Shown here piece by piece: positions 27,299-35,464 of a stretch of DNA of 49,302 nt (within the stretch, counting starts at the first letter, position 1; each line of letters starts with the position of its first letter). This DNA comes from Lachnospiraceae bacterium (lineage in GTDB: Bacteria; Bacillota; Clostridia; Lachnospirales; Lachnospiraceae): positions 1 to 49,302 of the forward strand of contig JAEEOJ010000013.1 in assembly GCA_016284175.1 (NCBI GenBank), given 5' to 3'. The position numbers were made by a program, and so were the translations under genes. Below the pieces are notes generated by a model. That model saw only the letters and a list, made by a program, of their open reading frames with translations. It did no database searches and was not told the DNA's origin.

Positions 27299-27772
27299 AT
27301 GAAAAAATACGCAAAGGTTATCATAGTAATTATTGTTGTACTGATAGTTTTAGCTGTGCTTGCTTTTTGTGCAGTTCCAAAATACCCTCAGGAATTTGTT
27401 ACTTACAATAAAGATAAAGTATTTACAAATAAGTATGTAAGTAAGCTTGAAGGTGTAGTATCCTGCGAGTATGAAAAAATAGACAAGGCCTATGTTTTTT
27501 TAGGAAAGAAATATTCCTTAGGTCCGACCGATCCTGCATACCGCGGAATTATTACTTTATCCGAAGAAGAGGGTAAAAAGATTTTTAATTCTTACGACTG
27601 GCATTTGGATGATGAATTCGTTCCTGAGATAGGAAGTTTAGATACTGCAAATCTTAAAGATGATGAATGGTATTTTAACTACGACTTCGACAATGATTAC
27701 TTTTACATGGGACTGGGATATGTACGTTTTAACGGAAAAGATACAATAATTTTTGATCAGCAGATGCACTAG
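27299..27772 (+). CDS. Membrane-anchored extracytoplasmic protein of unknown function
   Basis: 157 residues: KKYAK then one transmembrane segment (about 7-28), and a soluble domain outside the cell rich in Tyr/Asp. GGAG precedes the ATG by about 5 nt. 12 bp after mnmG, so co-transcribed with mnmE-mnmG. I cannot assign a family; the VFTNKYVSKLEGVVSCEYEKI repeat region does not ring a known domain. Its presence between mnmG and rsmG departs from the common order. Confidence 0.7.
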   Translation: MKKYAKVIIVIIVVLIVLAVLAFCAVPKYPQEFVTYNKDKVFTNKYVSKLEGVVSCEYEKIDKAYVFLGKKYSLGPTDPAYRGIITLSEEEGKKIFNSYDWHLDDEFVPEIGSLDTANLKDDEWYFNYDFDNDYFYMGLGYVRFNGKDTIIFDQQMH

Positions 27773-27812
27773 TTTATATGTCCCATTTATTGGACATGTA
27801 ATTTGATACAAT
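27773..27812. repeat. Palindromic element, copy 1 (upstream of GNAT gene)
   Basis: Starts right after the 27772 stop: TTTATATGTCC, then an 18-bp palindrome TGTCCCATTTATTGGACA (27779-27796, one mismatch between arms), then GTAATTTGATACAAT. The last nine bases include an extended -10 match TG-A-TACAAT (27804-27812). Copy 2 lies at 28363-28400. Confidence 0.6.
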
Positions 27813-27857
27813 GATTATATGGAAGAATAATCATATGTATCTTCAATAAATAATCAT
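27811..27857 (+). promoter_or_regulatory. Alternative hairpin leader before GNAT gene
   Basis: ATGATTAT (27811-27818) can pair with ATAATCAT at 27827-27834 or with a second identical copy at 27850-27857; a further ATAAAT/ATTTAT hairpin lies just before the ribosome site. Mutually exclusive foldings are possible. AT-rich pairing makes this uncertain. Confidence 0.3.
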
Positions 27858-27879
27858 TTATGGAAAAAGGGATATTAAA

Positions 27880-28338
27880 ATGATTTCACAGATTACAGAT
27901 ATTGAAGAAAAAATGAGAATAGCGAGACTTATTTTAGAGTCTCTTTTTGACTGGTTTGAAATTCCTGAGACCAGAGAAAAATATATTAATGAAAGTGCAG
28001 ATCAGATTATGGTTGCAGCTTTCGAAGATGATAAACCCATCGGTTTTTTATGTCTTAAGGAAACCGGCAAGGATACCGTGGAACTTGCAGTTATGGGAGT
28101 TTTACAGGATCATCACAGAAAAGGTGTCGGCAAATCTTTATTCAAATTTGCAAAAGAAATTGCTATCGAAAAAGGTTATTCTTTTATGCAGGTTAAGACA
28201 GTCAAGATGGGTGTCTATGAAGATTATGACAAAACAAATCTTTTTTATCAGGGAGTCGGTTTTAAAGAGCTTGAAGTATTTCCTCTTTACTGGGACGAAG
28301 CCAATCCCTGTCAGATTTACGTGATGTCTTTAAAGTAA
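27880..28338 (+). CDS. GNAT-family N-acetyltransferase
   Basis: 152 residues with a GNAT fold; acetyl-CoA loop in VLQDHHRKGVGKSLFKFA (Arg/Gln-x-x-Gly-x-Gly type) near residues 78-95 and the C-terminal FYQGVGFKELEVF pattern. Substrate unknown. Ribosome site AAAGGGA. Its gene is bracketed by two near-identical palindromic elements (27773 and 28363), with rsmG next. Confidence 0.8.
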   Translation: MISQITDIEEKMRIARLILESLFDWFEIPETREKYINESADQIMVAAFEDDKPIGFLCLKETGKDTVELAVMGVLQDHHRKGVGKSLFKFAKEIAIEKGYSFMQVKTVKMGVYEDYDKTNLFYQGVGFKELEVFPLYWDEANPCQIYVMSLK

Positions 28339-28362
28339 AAATTTTATTTCTCATAAAAGATT

Positions 28363-28402
28363 TTATATGTCCAATTTATTGGACAGGTAAATTTTATTAC
28401 AA
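28363..28402. repeat. Palindromic element, copy 2 (upstream of rsmG)
   Basis: TTTATATGTCC, perfect 18-bp palindrome TGTCCAATTTATTGGACA (28368-28385), then GGTAAATTTTATTACAAC. Matches copy 1 over nearly 40 bp, with the differences in the loop, one arm base and the tail. Confidence 0.6.
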
Positions 28403-28419
28403 CAAATTTGGATTTTTGT

Positions 28420-29133
28420 ATGGAACAGTTTTTTAACGATCTCAAAGAATGGAATATTGAAATATCCGACGAGCAGTTAAATCTCTTTGAAAGATTTACC
28501 GCTCTTCTTCTTGAGTGGAATGAAAAGATTAATTTAACTGCCATAACAGATTTAAGTGATATATATAAGAAACATTATCTTGATTCTTTATCACTGATAA
28601 AATGTATCGATGATTTGGGTGATAAAGAATATACCCTGTTAGATCTTGGTACCGGCGCAGGCTTTCCCGGAATACCTTTAAAGATAATGTATCCGAACCT
28701 TAATATTACATTAGTGGATTCATTAAGAAAAAGAGTTGATTATCTTAACCTTGTTATAGATGAATTAGGTCTTGAAAATATAACCGCCATTCATGCAAGA
28801 GCTGAAGTACTTGCACATGATGAAAAATATCGTGAACAGTATGACATAGTTGTATCACGTGCGGTTGCTAATCTTTCCGTATTAAGTGAGTACTGTATTC
28901 CCTTCGTAAAAGTCGGTGGTGTATTTGTATCATATAAGTCCGGTGATTCCAATGAAGAAATTACAGGTGCAGCTAATGCCATAGGAATTCTCGGCGGAAA
29001 GAAAGCAAAAGTTTTTGATTTTATTCTTCCCTCATCTGATTACTCCAGGTGCAATGTTCTTATTGAGAAAAAGAAGAGCACCGAGGACAGATTTCCCCGC
29101 AAAGAAGGTATACCTTCCAAGCGTCCTTTATAA
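28420..29133 (+). CDS. rsmG: 16S rRNA (guanine527-N7)-methyltransferase
   Basis: 237 residues from ATG at 28420. SAM-binding LLDLGTGAGFPGIPL, the VDSLRKRVDYL and SRAVANLSVLSEY segments are family typical. Methylates G527 of 16S rRNA. A TTG at 28408 would add four residues. No strong ribosome site is visible. Usually rsmG is the neighbour of mnmG and parA; here unrelated genes lie on both sides. Confidence 0.95.
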   Translation: MEQFFNDLKEWNIEISDEQLNLFERFTALLLEWNEKINLTAITDLSDIYKKHYLDSLSLIKCIDDLGDKEYTLLDLGTGAGFPGIPLKIMYPNLNITLVDSLRKRVDYLNLVIDELGLENITAIHARAEVLAHDEKYREQYDIVVSRAVANLSVLSEYCIPFVKVGGVFVSYKSGDSNEEITGAANAIGILGGKKAKVFDFILPSSDYSRCNVLIEKKKSTEDRFPRKEGIPSKRPL

Positions 29134-29145
29134 TCTATATATAGT

Positions 29146-29161
29146 TGTTTCACGTGAAACA
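29146..29161. promoter_or_regulatory. parS site 1
   Basis: TGTTTCACGTGAAACA, a perfect 16-bp palindrome and one base from the Bacillus consensus TGTTCCACGTGAAACA. Binding site of ParB. Confidence 0.95.
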
Positions 29162-29195
29162 TTTTTTGATTTATTTTCACATTACAACTATATAA

Positions 29196-29211
29196 TGTTT
29201 CACGTGAAACA
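29196..29211. promoter_or_regulatory. parS site 2
   Basis: TGTTTCACGTGAAACA again, 50 bp after site 1. Confidence 0.95.
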
Positions 29212-29363
29212 TTTCCCCCAACATTTTGATAATTTTGTGAAACAATTTTTTCAGGGTATCTATATATAGTCTGATTACAAACCGTTTTTTATTTTGTTTT
29301 AAATATATTTTTAAAATTATTTCTGTGTGTTATTATGGAATCACTAATATGGGGAGAAAAAAT

Positions 29364-29771
29364 ATGAAGGTAAATTTATGTTCTGCTTGTGATGTTCCGA
29401 AACTTGCGGAGATGAACAAGTATTTAATAGAAGATGAGAAAAGTGACAATCCGATGCAGCTCGTAGAACTTGAACACAGAATGAGTGAGTTTCTGGATAC
29501 GGATTATAATGCTTATTTATTTGTAGAAGAAAATGATGTTGTGGGTTATGCATTAGTCAGAAAACAGGAAGACGGTTTTTACTTAAGGCAGTTTTATATT
29601 GACCGCGATCACAGAAAAAAACATTTCGGAACCGCTGCGTTCAAAGAACTGATCAAGATTCTAAATACAGATAATATCTTTGTCGATGTTTTACCCTGGA
29701 ATGAAAGAGGTCTTTCTTTCTGGAAGAGTCTCGGTTTTAAAGAAGCTGCTATTTCCATGAAGTTAAAGTAA
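29364..29771 (+). CDS. GNAT-family N-acetyltransferase (cassette between parS clusters)
   Basis: 135 residues from ATG at 29364 (GGGGAGA upstream); a longer start at 29325 lacks a ribosome site. GNAT core with acetyl-CoA loop RDHRKKHFGTAAFKEL and C-terminal ERGLSFWKSLGFKEAAI. First gene of a three-gene set that lies between the duplicated parS clusters; the next gene begins 15 bp on. Substrate unknown. Confidence 0.8.
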   Translation: MKVNLCSACDVPKLAEMNKYLIEDEKSDNPMQLVELEHRMSEFLDTDYNAYLFVEENDVVGYALVRKQEDGFYLRQFYIDRDHRKKHFGTAAFKELIKILNTDNIFVDVLPWNERGLSFWKSLGFKEAAISMKLK

Positions 29772-29786
29772 ATTGGAAATTAGGAT

Positions 29787-30143
29787 ATGGTTACAAGAGA
29801 AGATATTTACGTATACGTAAAAGACAATTACAATACCGAGCCGGATTATCCTTTTGAAGATTCTCCAAAGGCCGCTGTTTTAAGACATCGTATCAACAGA
29901 AAATGGTACGGTCTTATAATGGATGTTTCCTATAATACTGTAGGTATTTCCAAAGATGGAATGATCGATATTATAAACATCAAGCTTGATCCGGAAATGA
30001 TTATTCAGCTTTCTTCTCAGAAAGGGTTCTGTCCTGCTTATCACATGAACAAAACTCACTGGATAACCATTGTGCTTGACGGAAGTGTCAGGGATGATGA
30101 GATATTCAATCTCATAGATTTAAGTTACGACCTTACAAAATAG
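29787..30143 (+). CDS. MmcQ/YjbR-like protein
   Basis: 118 residues of the YjbR/MmcQ (CyaY-like fold) family. Key segment AYHMNKTHWITIVLDGSVRDDEIFNLIDLSYDL is characteristic. Sometimes annotated as DNA-binding; function unproven. Weak ribosome site (AATTAGGA). Middle gene of the inserted cassette. Confidence 0.82.
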   Translation: MVTREDIYVYVKDNYNTEPDYPFEDSPKAAVLRHRINRKWYGLIMDVSYNTVGISKDGMIDIINIKLDPEMIIQLSSQKGFCPAYHMNKTHWITIVLDGSVRDDEIFNLIDLSYDLTK

Positions 30144-30158
30144 CGGAGGTTTATCCGT

Positions 30159-30380
30159 ATGTTTGGAAAGAAAAAAAGGAAATCTGAAAATGAAATAGTG
30201 TTTGATTCAGAGAAACAGTATGCTGTAATCCGCAGTTCCATCTGTACAGGAGAAAAAGTTGCAGGTTTTAAGAATTATTCGGACGGACACTTTACCGAAG
30301 TAATGCTTATTAAAAGTAAGAAAGACGAAGAGATTTTTAAGGAAACCTACCATCTCGAAACGGTAAAAACAGAATATTAG
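30159..30380 (+). CDS. Small conserved protein (73 aa) of unknown function
   Basis: 73 residues: basic start MFGKKKRKSE then VIRSSICTGEKVAGFKNYSDGHFTEVMLIKSKKDEEIF. Short proteins of this pattern are common in Lachnospiraceae and are sometimes misnamed as aspartate dehydrogenase-like; no enzyme domain is present here. AGCGGAGG precedes the ATG. Last gene of the cassette. Confidence 0.7.
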   Translation: MFGKKKRKSENEIVFDSEKQYAVIRSSICTGEKVAGFKNYSDGHFTEVMLIKSKKDEEIFKETYHLETVKTEY

Positions 30381-30447
30381 GAGTATGGTAAATACTTCTC
30401 AACAATATCTTGTAATTGATTTTTAAACTTTCATATCTATATATAGT

Positions 30448-30463
30448 TGTTTCACGTGAAACA
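30448..30463. promoter_or_regulatory. parS site 3
   Basis: TGTTTCACGTGAAACA, perfect. Confidence 0.95.
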
Positions 30464-30497
30464 TTTTTTGAGACCAAAATGATAATTGACTATATGA

Positions 30498-30513
30498 TGT
30501 TTCACGTGAAACA
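30498..30513. promoter_or_regulatory. parS site 4
   Basis: TGTTTCACGTGAAACA, perfect, 50 bp after site 3. Confidence 0.95.
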
Positions 30514-30576
30514 TTTTTATACAATATTTTGGGAAAACACGTGAAACAAGAAAAACAATAAGACATATATATAGTA

Positions 30577-30592
30577 TGTTTCATGTGAAACA
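30577..30592. promoter_or_regulatory. parS-like site 5, one mismatch
   Basis: TGTTTCATGTGAAACA: the central CG is TG, which breaks the palindrome at one base. A weaker or no ParB site. Confidence 0.6.
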
Positions 30593-30745
30593 ATTCTTTT
30601 ATGAGAAACTATATATAGATAATTTCAAAACAAAACATTCGAAAAAGAAATAAAATTCGTGATTATTTTAGTAGATAATATATATTAATAATGATATTAT
30701 TTTAAAGTCGGTATTAAAAAAGTCAGATTTATAAGGAGAGTTCAA

Positions 30746-31507
30746 ATGGGAAGAGTTATAGCGATAGCTAATCAAAAAGGTGGTGTCGGCAAAACGACAA
30801 CAGCTATTAATCTGGCAGCGGCAGTTGCAAAAAAAGGCAAAAAAGTACTTTTGATAGATATAGATCCTCAGGGAAATGCAACCAGCGGATTCGGTATAGA
30901 GAAGAATGAAATGGACAATACAGTTTACGAACTGATGCTCGGAGAATGCCCTATTAAGCAGTGCATCATTCCCGATGTTTGTGAAAATCTTTCTCTCATT
31001 CCCTCAAATGTAAATCTCGCAGCTGCAGAGATTGAACTTATCGATGTAGACAGAAAAGAATTCATTTTGAAGAACGAAGTGGACTGGATAAAGGATCAGT
31101 ATGATTATGTTTTCATCGACTGTCCTCCTTCACTCTCCATGCTTACAATAAATGCAATGACAACAGCAGAGAGTGTACTTGTTCCGATTCAGTGTGAATT
31201 TTATGCAATGGAAGGTTTGAGCCAGTTAATCCATACAGTCAATCTTGTAAAACAAAGATTAAATCCGGTTCTTGCCATGGAAGGTGTTGTATTTACAATG
31301 TACGATTCCAGAACCAACCTTTCACAGGATGTTGTCGACAGTGTTAAGGAAAGACTGGAAGAGAGAATTTTCGAAACAACAATTCCGAGAAATGTAAGAC
31401 TTGCAGAAGCACCCAGTTACGGACAGCCGATTATCGAATACGATCCGAAATCTGCGGGTGCCGAAAGCTACAATAAACTGGCAGACGAACTGATTAATAT
31501 CAGATAA
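30746..31507 (+). CDS. parA: Chromosome partitioning ATPase ParA/Soj
   Basis: 253 residues. Deviant Walker A KGGVGKTT at 11-18, DPQGN switch I, and FIDCPPSLSMLT Walker B. Cytoplasmic ATPase that with ParB moves origins apart and regulates DnaA in Bacillus. AAGGAGAG precedes the ATG. First gene after parS cluster B. Confidence 0.96.
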   Translation: MGRVIAIANQKGGVGKTTTAINLAAAVAKKGKKVLLIDIDPQGNATSGFGIEKNEMDNTVYELMLGECPIKQCIIPDVCENLSLIPSNVNLAAAEIELIDVDRKEFILKNEVDWIKDQYDYVFIDCPPSLSMLTINAMTTAESVLVPIQCEFYAMEGLSQLIHTVNLVKQRLNPVLAMEGVVFTMYDSRTNLSQDVVDSVKERLEERIFETTIPRNVRLAEAPSYGQPIIEYDPKSAGAESYNKLADELINIR

Positions 31508-31584
31508 TAAGTACAGCTTTAATTAATGCAAACATAAGGAAAATATAGTATAATTCAAAAAGTATTATTCAGGGGGAAGAACGC

Positions 31585-32484
31585 ATGGCCGGTCTTAACA
31601 AAGATAAAGGAAAAGCAACAAAAAGAGCAGGGTTAAATAAGACTAGAGGACTTGATACATTAATCAAGGCAAATGTCGAAGAAGCAGAGGTTAATGCAAA
31701 GTACAAAAACAGCATCGTTATGATGAACCTTTCAAAGGTTGTACCTAACAAATCTCAGCCTCGTAAAAACTTTAACGAGGATGCTTTAAACGAACTCGCT
31801 GATTCAATTAAAGAACACGGAATCATCGAGCCGCTTATTGTTCAGGACAGAAAAGACCATTATGAAATAATCGCCGGTGAAAGAAGATGGAGAGCTGCCA
31901 ATATTGCAGGTCTTACAGAAGTTCCCATCATCATCAAGGATCTTACGGAGCAGCAGATAGTTGAAATCGCACTCATTGAAAATATTCAGAGAGAAGATTT
32001 AAATCCCATCGAAGAGGCTCACGCTTACAGAAGACTGATTGAAGAGTTCAATCTTAAGCAGGACGAAGTAGCGGATAAGGTTTCAAAGAGCCGTACTGCA
32101 ATCACCAATACAATGAGACTTTTAAAGCTTTGTCCCGAAGTTCAGCAGATGTTAATCGATGAAATGATTTCCGAAGGACATGCGAGAGCTTTACTTGGAA
32201 TAGAAAATGCTCAGGTTCAGGCCGATCTTGCACAGCAGGCATTCGATCAGAAGATGAGCGTTCGAGAGATTGAAAAACTTGTAAGAAATATCGGCAAAGA
32301 AAAGAAAGCGAGAGCACAGAAAAACGAGCAGATTTCCATAGCTTACAAGGAATACGAAAACAAATTAAAAGAAAAACTCGGAACAAAGGTTAATATCAAC
32401 CTTAAGGAAAACGGTTCCGGTAAAATCGAAATTGAATTCTATTCAAACGATGATTTCGAAAGAATCATTGACTGCATAAAATAA
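31585..32484 (+). CDS. parB: ParB/Spo0J partition protein
   Basis: 299 residues. N-terminal ParB domain with CTP-binding GERRWRAA and the arginine patch, central helix-turn-helix (KQDEVADKVSKSRTAITNTMRLLKL) that reads parS, and C-terminal dimer domain. It binds the parS sites 1-4 immediately upstream and spreads, loading SMC. GGGGGAAG precedes the ATG. 77 bp after parA, probably one transcript. Confidence 0.96.
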   Translation: MAGLNKDKGKATKRAGLNKTRGLDTLIKANVEEAEVNAKYKNSIVMMNLSKVVPNKSQPRKNFNEDALNELADSIKEHGIIEPLIVQDRKDHYEIIAGERRWRAANIAGLTEVPIIIKDLTEQQIVEIALIENIQREDLNPIEEAHAYRRLIEEFNLKQDEVADKVSKSRTAITNTMRLLKLCPEVQQMLIDEMISEGHARALLGIENAQVQADLAQQAFDQKMSVREIEKLVRNIGKEKKARAQKNEQISIAYKEYENKLKEKLGTKVNINLKENGSGKIEIEFYSNDDFERIIDCIK

Positions 32485-32495
32485 AAATGAAGAGA

Positions 32496-32519
32496 TGCCA
32501 TGGTTTACATAACATGGCA
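32496..32519 (+). promoter_or_regulatory. Hairpin after parB, before the DUF4446 gene
   Basis: TGCCATG (32496-32502) and CATGGCA (32513-32519) pair over 7 bp, extendable with a bulge. No T-run follows, so it is more likely an RNA structure near the ribosome site (GAGG at 32522) of the next gene than a terminator. Confidence 0.4.
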
Positions 32520-32531
32520 ATGAGGTAATTG

Positions 32532-33092
32532 ATGAACAGCGCGTTTTTAAACAAAATAGGGCTCGGAAATGTTGATATAGGGCACCTGTTTTTAATACTT
32601 TTCATACTTCTGATTATTTTAATCATCGGTGTGGGATATATCATTTATGAGAACATCAGGTTCAGAATAGCTTATAAGAAATTTATGAAAGGCTCCACCG
32701 CCGACAGCCTGGAAGAAAAGATTTTCCAGATGTGCGAGGAGCAGGATTCCCTGAGAAAGCTCGGTATCAAGCATTCAAGAGAAATCAAAGAACTGTATGC
32801 AAAACATCAGTCAGCATTCCAGAAAGTCGGTCTCGTAAAATATGACGCTTTCAAGGAAATGGGCGGTAAGTTAAGCTTCTGTCTGGTTCTTTTAGACGAG
32901 AACGATACAGGTATTCTTATAAATTCAATTCACAACACATCCGGTTGCTTCTGCTACTCAAAGAAGATTAAGAACGGTAAGTGCGATATTGTTTTAGGCG
33001 AAGAGGAACAGCTTGCGGTTGATAAGGCAACAAGAAGAAAAATGAAGATTGCCAAAGCGCTTCCCGATAACGTAGAAAACGACAAAGACTGA
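32532..33092 (+). CDS. DUF4446 membrane protein
   Basis: 186 residues: one N-terminal transmembrane helix (about 18-40), then a cytoplasmic domain typical of DUF4446 (FQKVGLVKYDAFKEMGGKLSFCLVLLDENDTGILINSIHNTSGCFCYSK). The family is found next to parB and serS in Clostridia; function unknown, possibly tied to nucleoid or envelope. ATG at 32532 chosen over TTG at 32529 by spacing from GAGG. Confidence 0.85.
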   Translation: MNSAFLNKIGLGNVDIGHLFLILFILLIILIIGVGYIIYENIRFRIAYKKFMKGSTADSLEEKIFQMCEEQDSLRKLGIKHSREIKELYAKHQSAFQKVGLVKYDAFKEMGGKLSFCLVLLDENDTGILINSIHNTSGCFCYSKKIKNGKCDIVLGEEEQLAVDKATRRKMKIAKALPDNVENDKD

Positions 33093-33116
33093 TAAATAAA
33101 TAATGGGGGAAAAATA

Positions 33117-34142
33117 ATGACAAACGATTTCTTAAGAAGCTTTAAGGCAATAATGATTGCAATCGCATTGACGGTTATTGAAGTAATTGTGGGCTGGATG
33201 TTTATTTCCAACAGTATTAGCCTGAAAAAAGACCCGATTAATATTTCCGATGTTTCTTTTGACTGGGGCAGTCTGAAAGCCGGCGATCATGTTGTAGGTG
33301 ATATCCAGTATTCGCCGGGCTATTATATGTATACCGAGAGAAAAGGCGGTTACGAAGAGTCCAGGGACTATGTTATAACCGATTATGCCAAATATGACGG
33401 CGAGTACAGTTATTATTACATGATGGCAACAAGAGTATATAACGGCAATTTTGACAGCTGGGATAAGTTGGCATATCCGAGTGAAGGAAAAACTATTCAT
33501 ATCGAAGGCGTGCTTAAGAAAACTAATTCCACGCAAAAATCTTATCTTGAAAGAACATTGAGGGAATCAGGTTTTTCAAGTGAAGAGATAAACGAGTGTG
33601 TGATTCCGTTAATGGTCTTGCAGACAAATACGAGTAACAACAAAATCTTACTTATCATAATGATTGCAGCCGGAGTTGCCGTGATAGCATTCTGGTTTGG
33701 CATTATTAAAGCATTCAGAACCAAGGAAGATTACTCAGATTATGGAAATGATTATCTAAGCAGGGACGATGCAATCAGCAGATATTACGGTAATAACTCA
33801 GCAAATGATGCTGATGCGGGATACAGTGGAAGTCCGTACAGTTACTACGAAAAACAGAACGAGCAAAACGGCGAAAACGGAAACGCACAACAGACGAATC
33901 CTCAATGGGACGGCACCGCTTACGGCAATAATACTACATCCGACAACGAGGCATTTAATCAGTTCAGCGGATATACAAGCGGAAGAACCATTTCGGCACC
34001 TTCAAGTCAGGATGAAAGCAATCCGTCTGTAGGAGGCAGCCTTTTCAGGCCCGAAAATAACAATGTTAACAATAATTCAAATGCTGATGCTCAGAACTTG
34101 GGACAAAGCAATGAGCAGCCGACTTTTTGGGTTAAAAAATAA
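33117..34142 (+). CDS. Membrane protein with Asn/Ser/Tyr-rich tail, unknown function
   Basis: 341 residues. Transmembrane helix at about 12-32, an extracytoplasmic domain (about 35-175), a second helix at about 177-197, and a low-complexity cytoplasmic tail (about 205-341) with Asn, Gln, Ser and Tyr-rich segments, the last with repeated Asn. Family not recognised with confidence. GGGGGAAA precedes the ATG. 24 bp after the DUF4446 gene and 20 bp before serS, so likely one operon. Confidence 0.72.
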   Translation: MTNDFLRSFKAIMIAIALTVIEVIVGWMFISNSISLKKDPINISDVSFDWGSLKAGDHVVGDIQYSPGYYMYTERKGGYEESRDYVITDYAKYDGEYSYYYMMATRVYNGNFDSWDKLAYPSEGKTIHIEGVLKKTNSTQKSYLERTLRESGFSSEEINECVIPLMVLQTNTSNNKILLIIMIAAGVAVIAFWFGIIKAFRTKEDYSDYGNDYLSRDDAISRYYGNNSANDADAGYSGSPYSYYEKQNEQNGENGNAQQTNPQWDGTAYGNNTTSDNEAFNQFSGYTSGRTISAPSSQDESNPSVGGSLFRPENNNVNNNSNADAQNLGQSNEQPTFWVKK

Positions 34143-34162
34143 TATATAAGGAGTTATTAAAA

Positions 34163-35443
34163 ATGATAGACATTAAGTTTTTAAGAGAAAATCCTGAAGT
34201 AGTAAAGAAAAACATCGAAAACAAATTCCAGTTTGACAAGCTTCCCCTTGTAGACAAGGTAATCGAGCTTGACGAGCAGAGAAGAAAAACTCAGCAGGAA
34301 GCTGACAACCTTAAGGCAAGCAGAAATGCTATCTCAAAGCAGATTGGTGCATTAATGGCACAGGGCAAGAGAGAAGAAGCCGAAGAAGTTAAGAAGCAGG
34401 TTGCAGAGAATGCAAAGAAACTCGAAGAACTTGATGCAAAGCAGAAAGAACTCGAAGAAGAAACAACAAAGATCATGATGGTAATTCCCAACATCATCGA
34501 CCCTTCGGTTCCCATCGGTAAAGATGATACAGAAAACGTTGAAGTTACAAAATACGGCGATCCCGTGGTTCCCGATTTTGAAATTCCTTACCATACAGAA
34601 ATCATGGAAAGATTCAACGGTATCGATCTTGACAGTGCAAGAAAGGTAGCCGGCAACGGATTTTACTATTTACAGGGTGACATCGCAAGACTTCACTCGG
34701 CAGTTATTTCCTACGCAAGAGATTTTATGATCAACAGAGGATTCACATACTGCGTTCCTCCTTTTATGATCAGAAGCAACGTAGTTACAGGTGTTATGAG
34801 TTTTGCCGAAATGGATGCCATGATGTACAAGATTGAAGGCGAAGACCTTTACTTAATCGGTACTTCGGAGCATTCGATGATCGGTAAGTTTATCGATACA
34901 ATCATTCCCGAGGAAGAACTTCCCAAGACCCTCACAAGTTACTCGCCCTGCTTCAGAAAAGAAAAAGGCGCTCACGGTATCGAGGAAAGAGGCGTTTACA
35001 GAATTCATCAGTTCGAGAAACAGGAAATGATTGTTGTCTGCCATCCCGACGATTCCAAGATGTGGTTCGACAAATTATGGCAGAACACAGTTGACCTCTT
35101 CAGATCAATGGATATTCCCGTAAGAACACTTGAGTGCTGCTCGGGAGATTTGGCAGATCTTAAGGTTAAATCGTTCGACGTAGAAGCATGGTCACCCAGA
35201 CAGCAGAAGTACTTCGAAGTAGGAAGCTGCTCGAACTTAGGCGATGCTCAGGCTAGAAGACTTAAAATCAGAGTTAACGGCAAAGACGGCAGCAAGTACT
35301 TTGCTCATACATTAAACAACACGGTTGTTGCTCCTCCCAGAATGCTTATCGCATTCCTTGAAAACAACCTTCAGGCAGACGGTTCGGTGAGAATTCCCGA
35401 AGTTCTTCGTCCTTACATGGGAGGCATGACGGAGATTAGATAA
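34163..35443 (+). CDS. serS: Seryl-tRNA synthetase
   Basis: 426 residues. N-terminal long coiled-coil tRNA-binding arm (about 30-105) and class II catalytic core with motif 2 FRKEKGAHGIEERGVYRIHQFEKQE and motif 3 GSDGSVRIPEVLRPYMGG region. Charges tRNA-Ser. AAGGAG precedes the ATG. Confidence 0.97.
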   Translation: MIDIKFLRENPEVVKKNIENKFQFDKLPLVDKVIELDEQRRKTQQEADNLKASRNAISKQIGALMAQGKREEAEEVKKQVAENAKKLEELDAKQKELEEETTKIMMVIPNIIDPSVPIGKDDTENVEVTKYGDPVVPDFEIPYHTEIMERFNGIDLDSARKVAGNGFYYLQGDIARLHSAVISYARDFMINRGFTYCVPPFMIRSNVVTGVMSFAEMDAMMYKIEGEDLYLIGTSEHSMIGKFIDTIIPEEELPKTLTSYSPCFRKEKGAHGIEERGVYRIHQFEKQEMIVVCHPDDSKMWFDKLWQNTVDLFRSMDIPVRTLECCSGDLADLKVKSFDVEAWSPRQQKYFEVGSCSNLGDAQARRLKIRVNGKDGSKYFAHTLNNTVVAPPRMLIAFLENNLQADGSVRIPEVLRPYMGGMTEIR

Positions 35444-35464
35444 CTCATCGGAAGCGGTGGTAAT

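Larger units (their letters stand above)
29133..29269. repeat. parS cluster A bordered by CTATATATAG
   Basis: From 29133 to 29269: CTATATATAG (29135-29144), perfect parS (29146-29161), ACTATATAATG, perfect parS (29196-29211), a half site GTGAAACA (29237-29244), and CTATATATAG (29260-29269). The first 37 bp are identical to the start of cluster B at 30435. Together they bracket three genes. Confidence 0.8.
30435..30618. repeat. parS cluster B bordered by CTATATATAG
   Basis: CTATATATAG (30437-30446), perfect parS (30448-30463), ACTATATGATG, perfect parS (30498-30513), half site with CACGTGAAACA (30538-30548), a near copy of the border at 30565, a one-mismatch parS (30577-30592), and CTATATATAG (30609-30618). 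It starts like cluster A and has the same 50-bp spacing between its first two sites. It fills most of the gap between the cassette and parA. Confidence 0.8.

Noticed and set aside
33117-34142. Naming the DUF of this membrane protein
   Set aside because: The low-complexity tail gives no reliable signature; only topology is reported.
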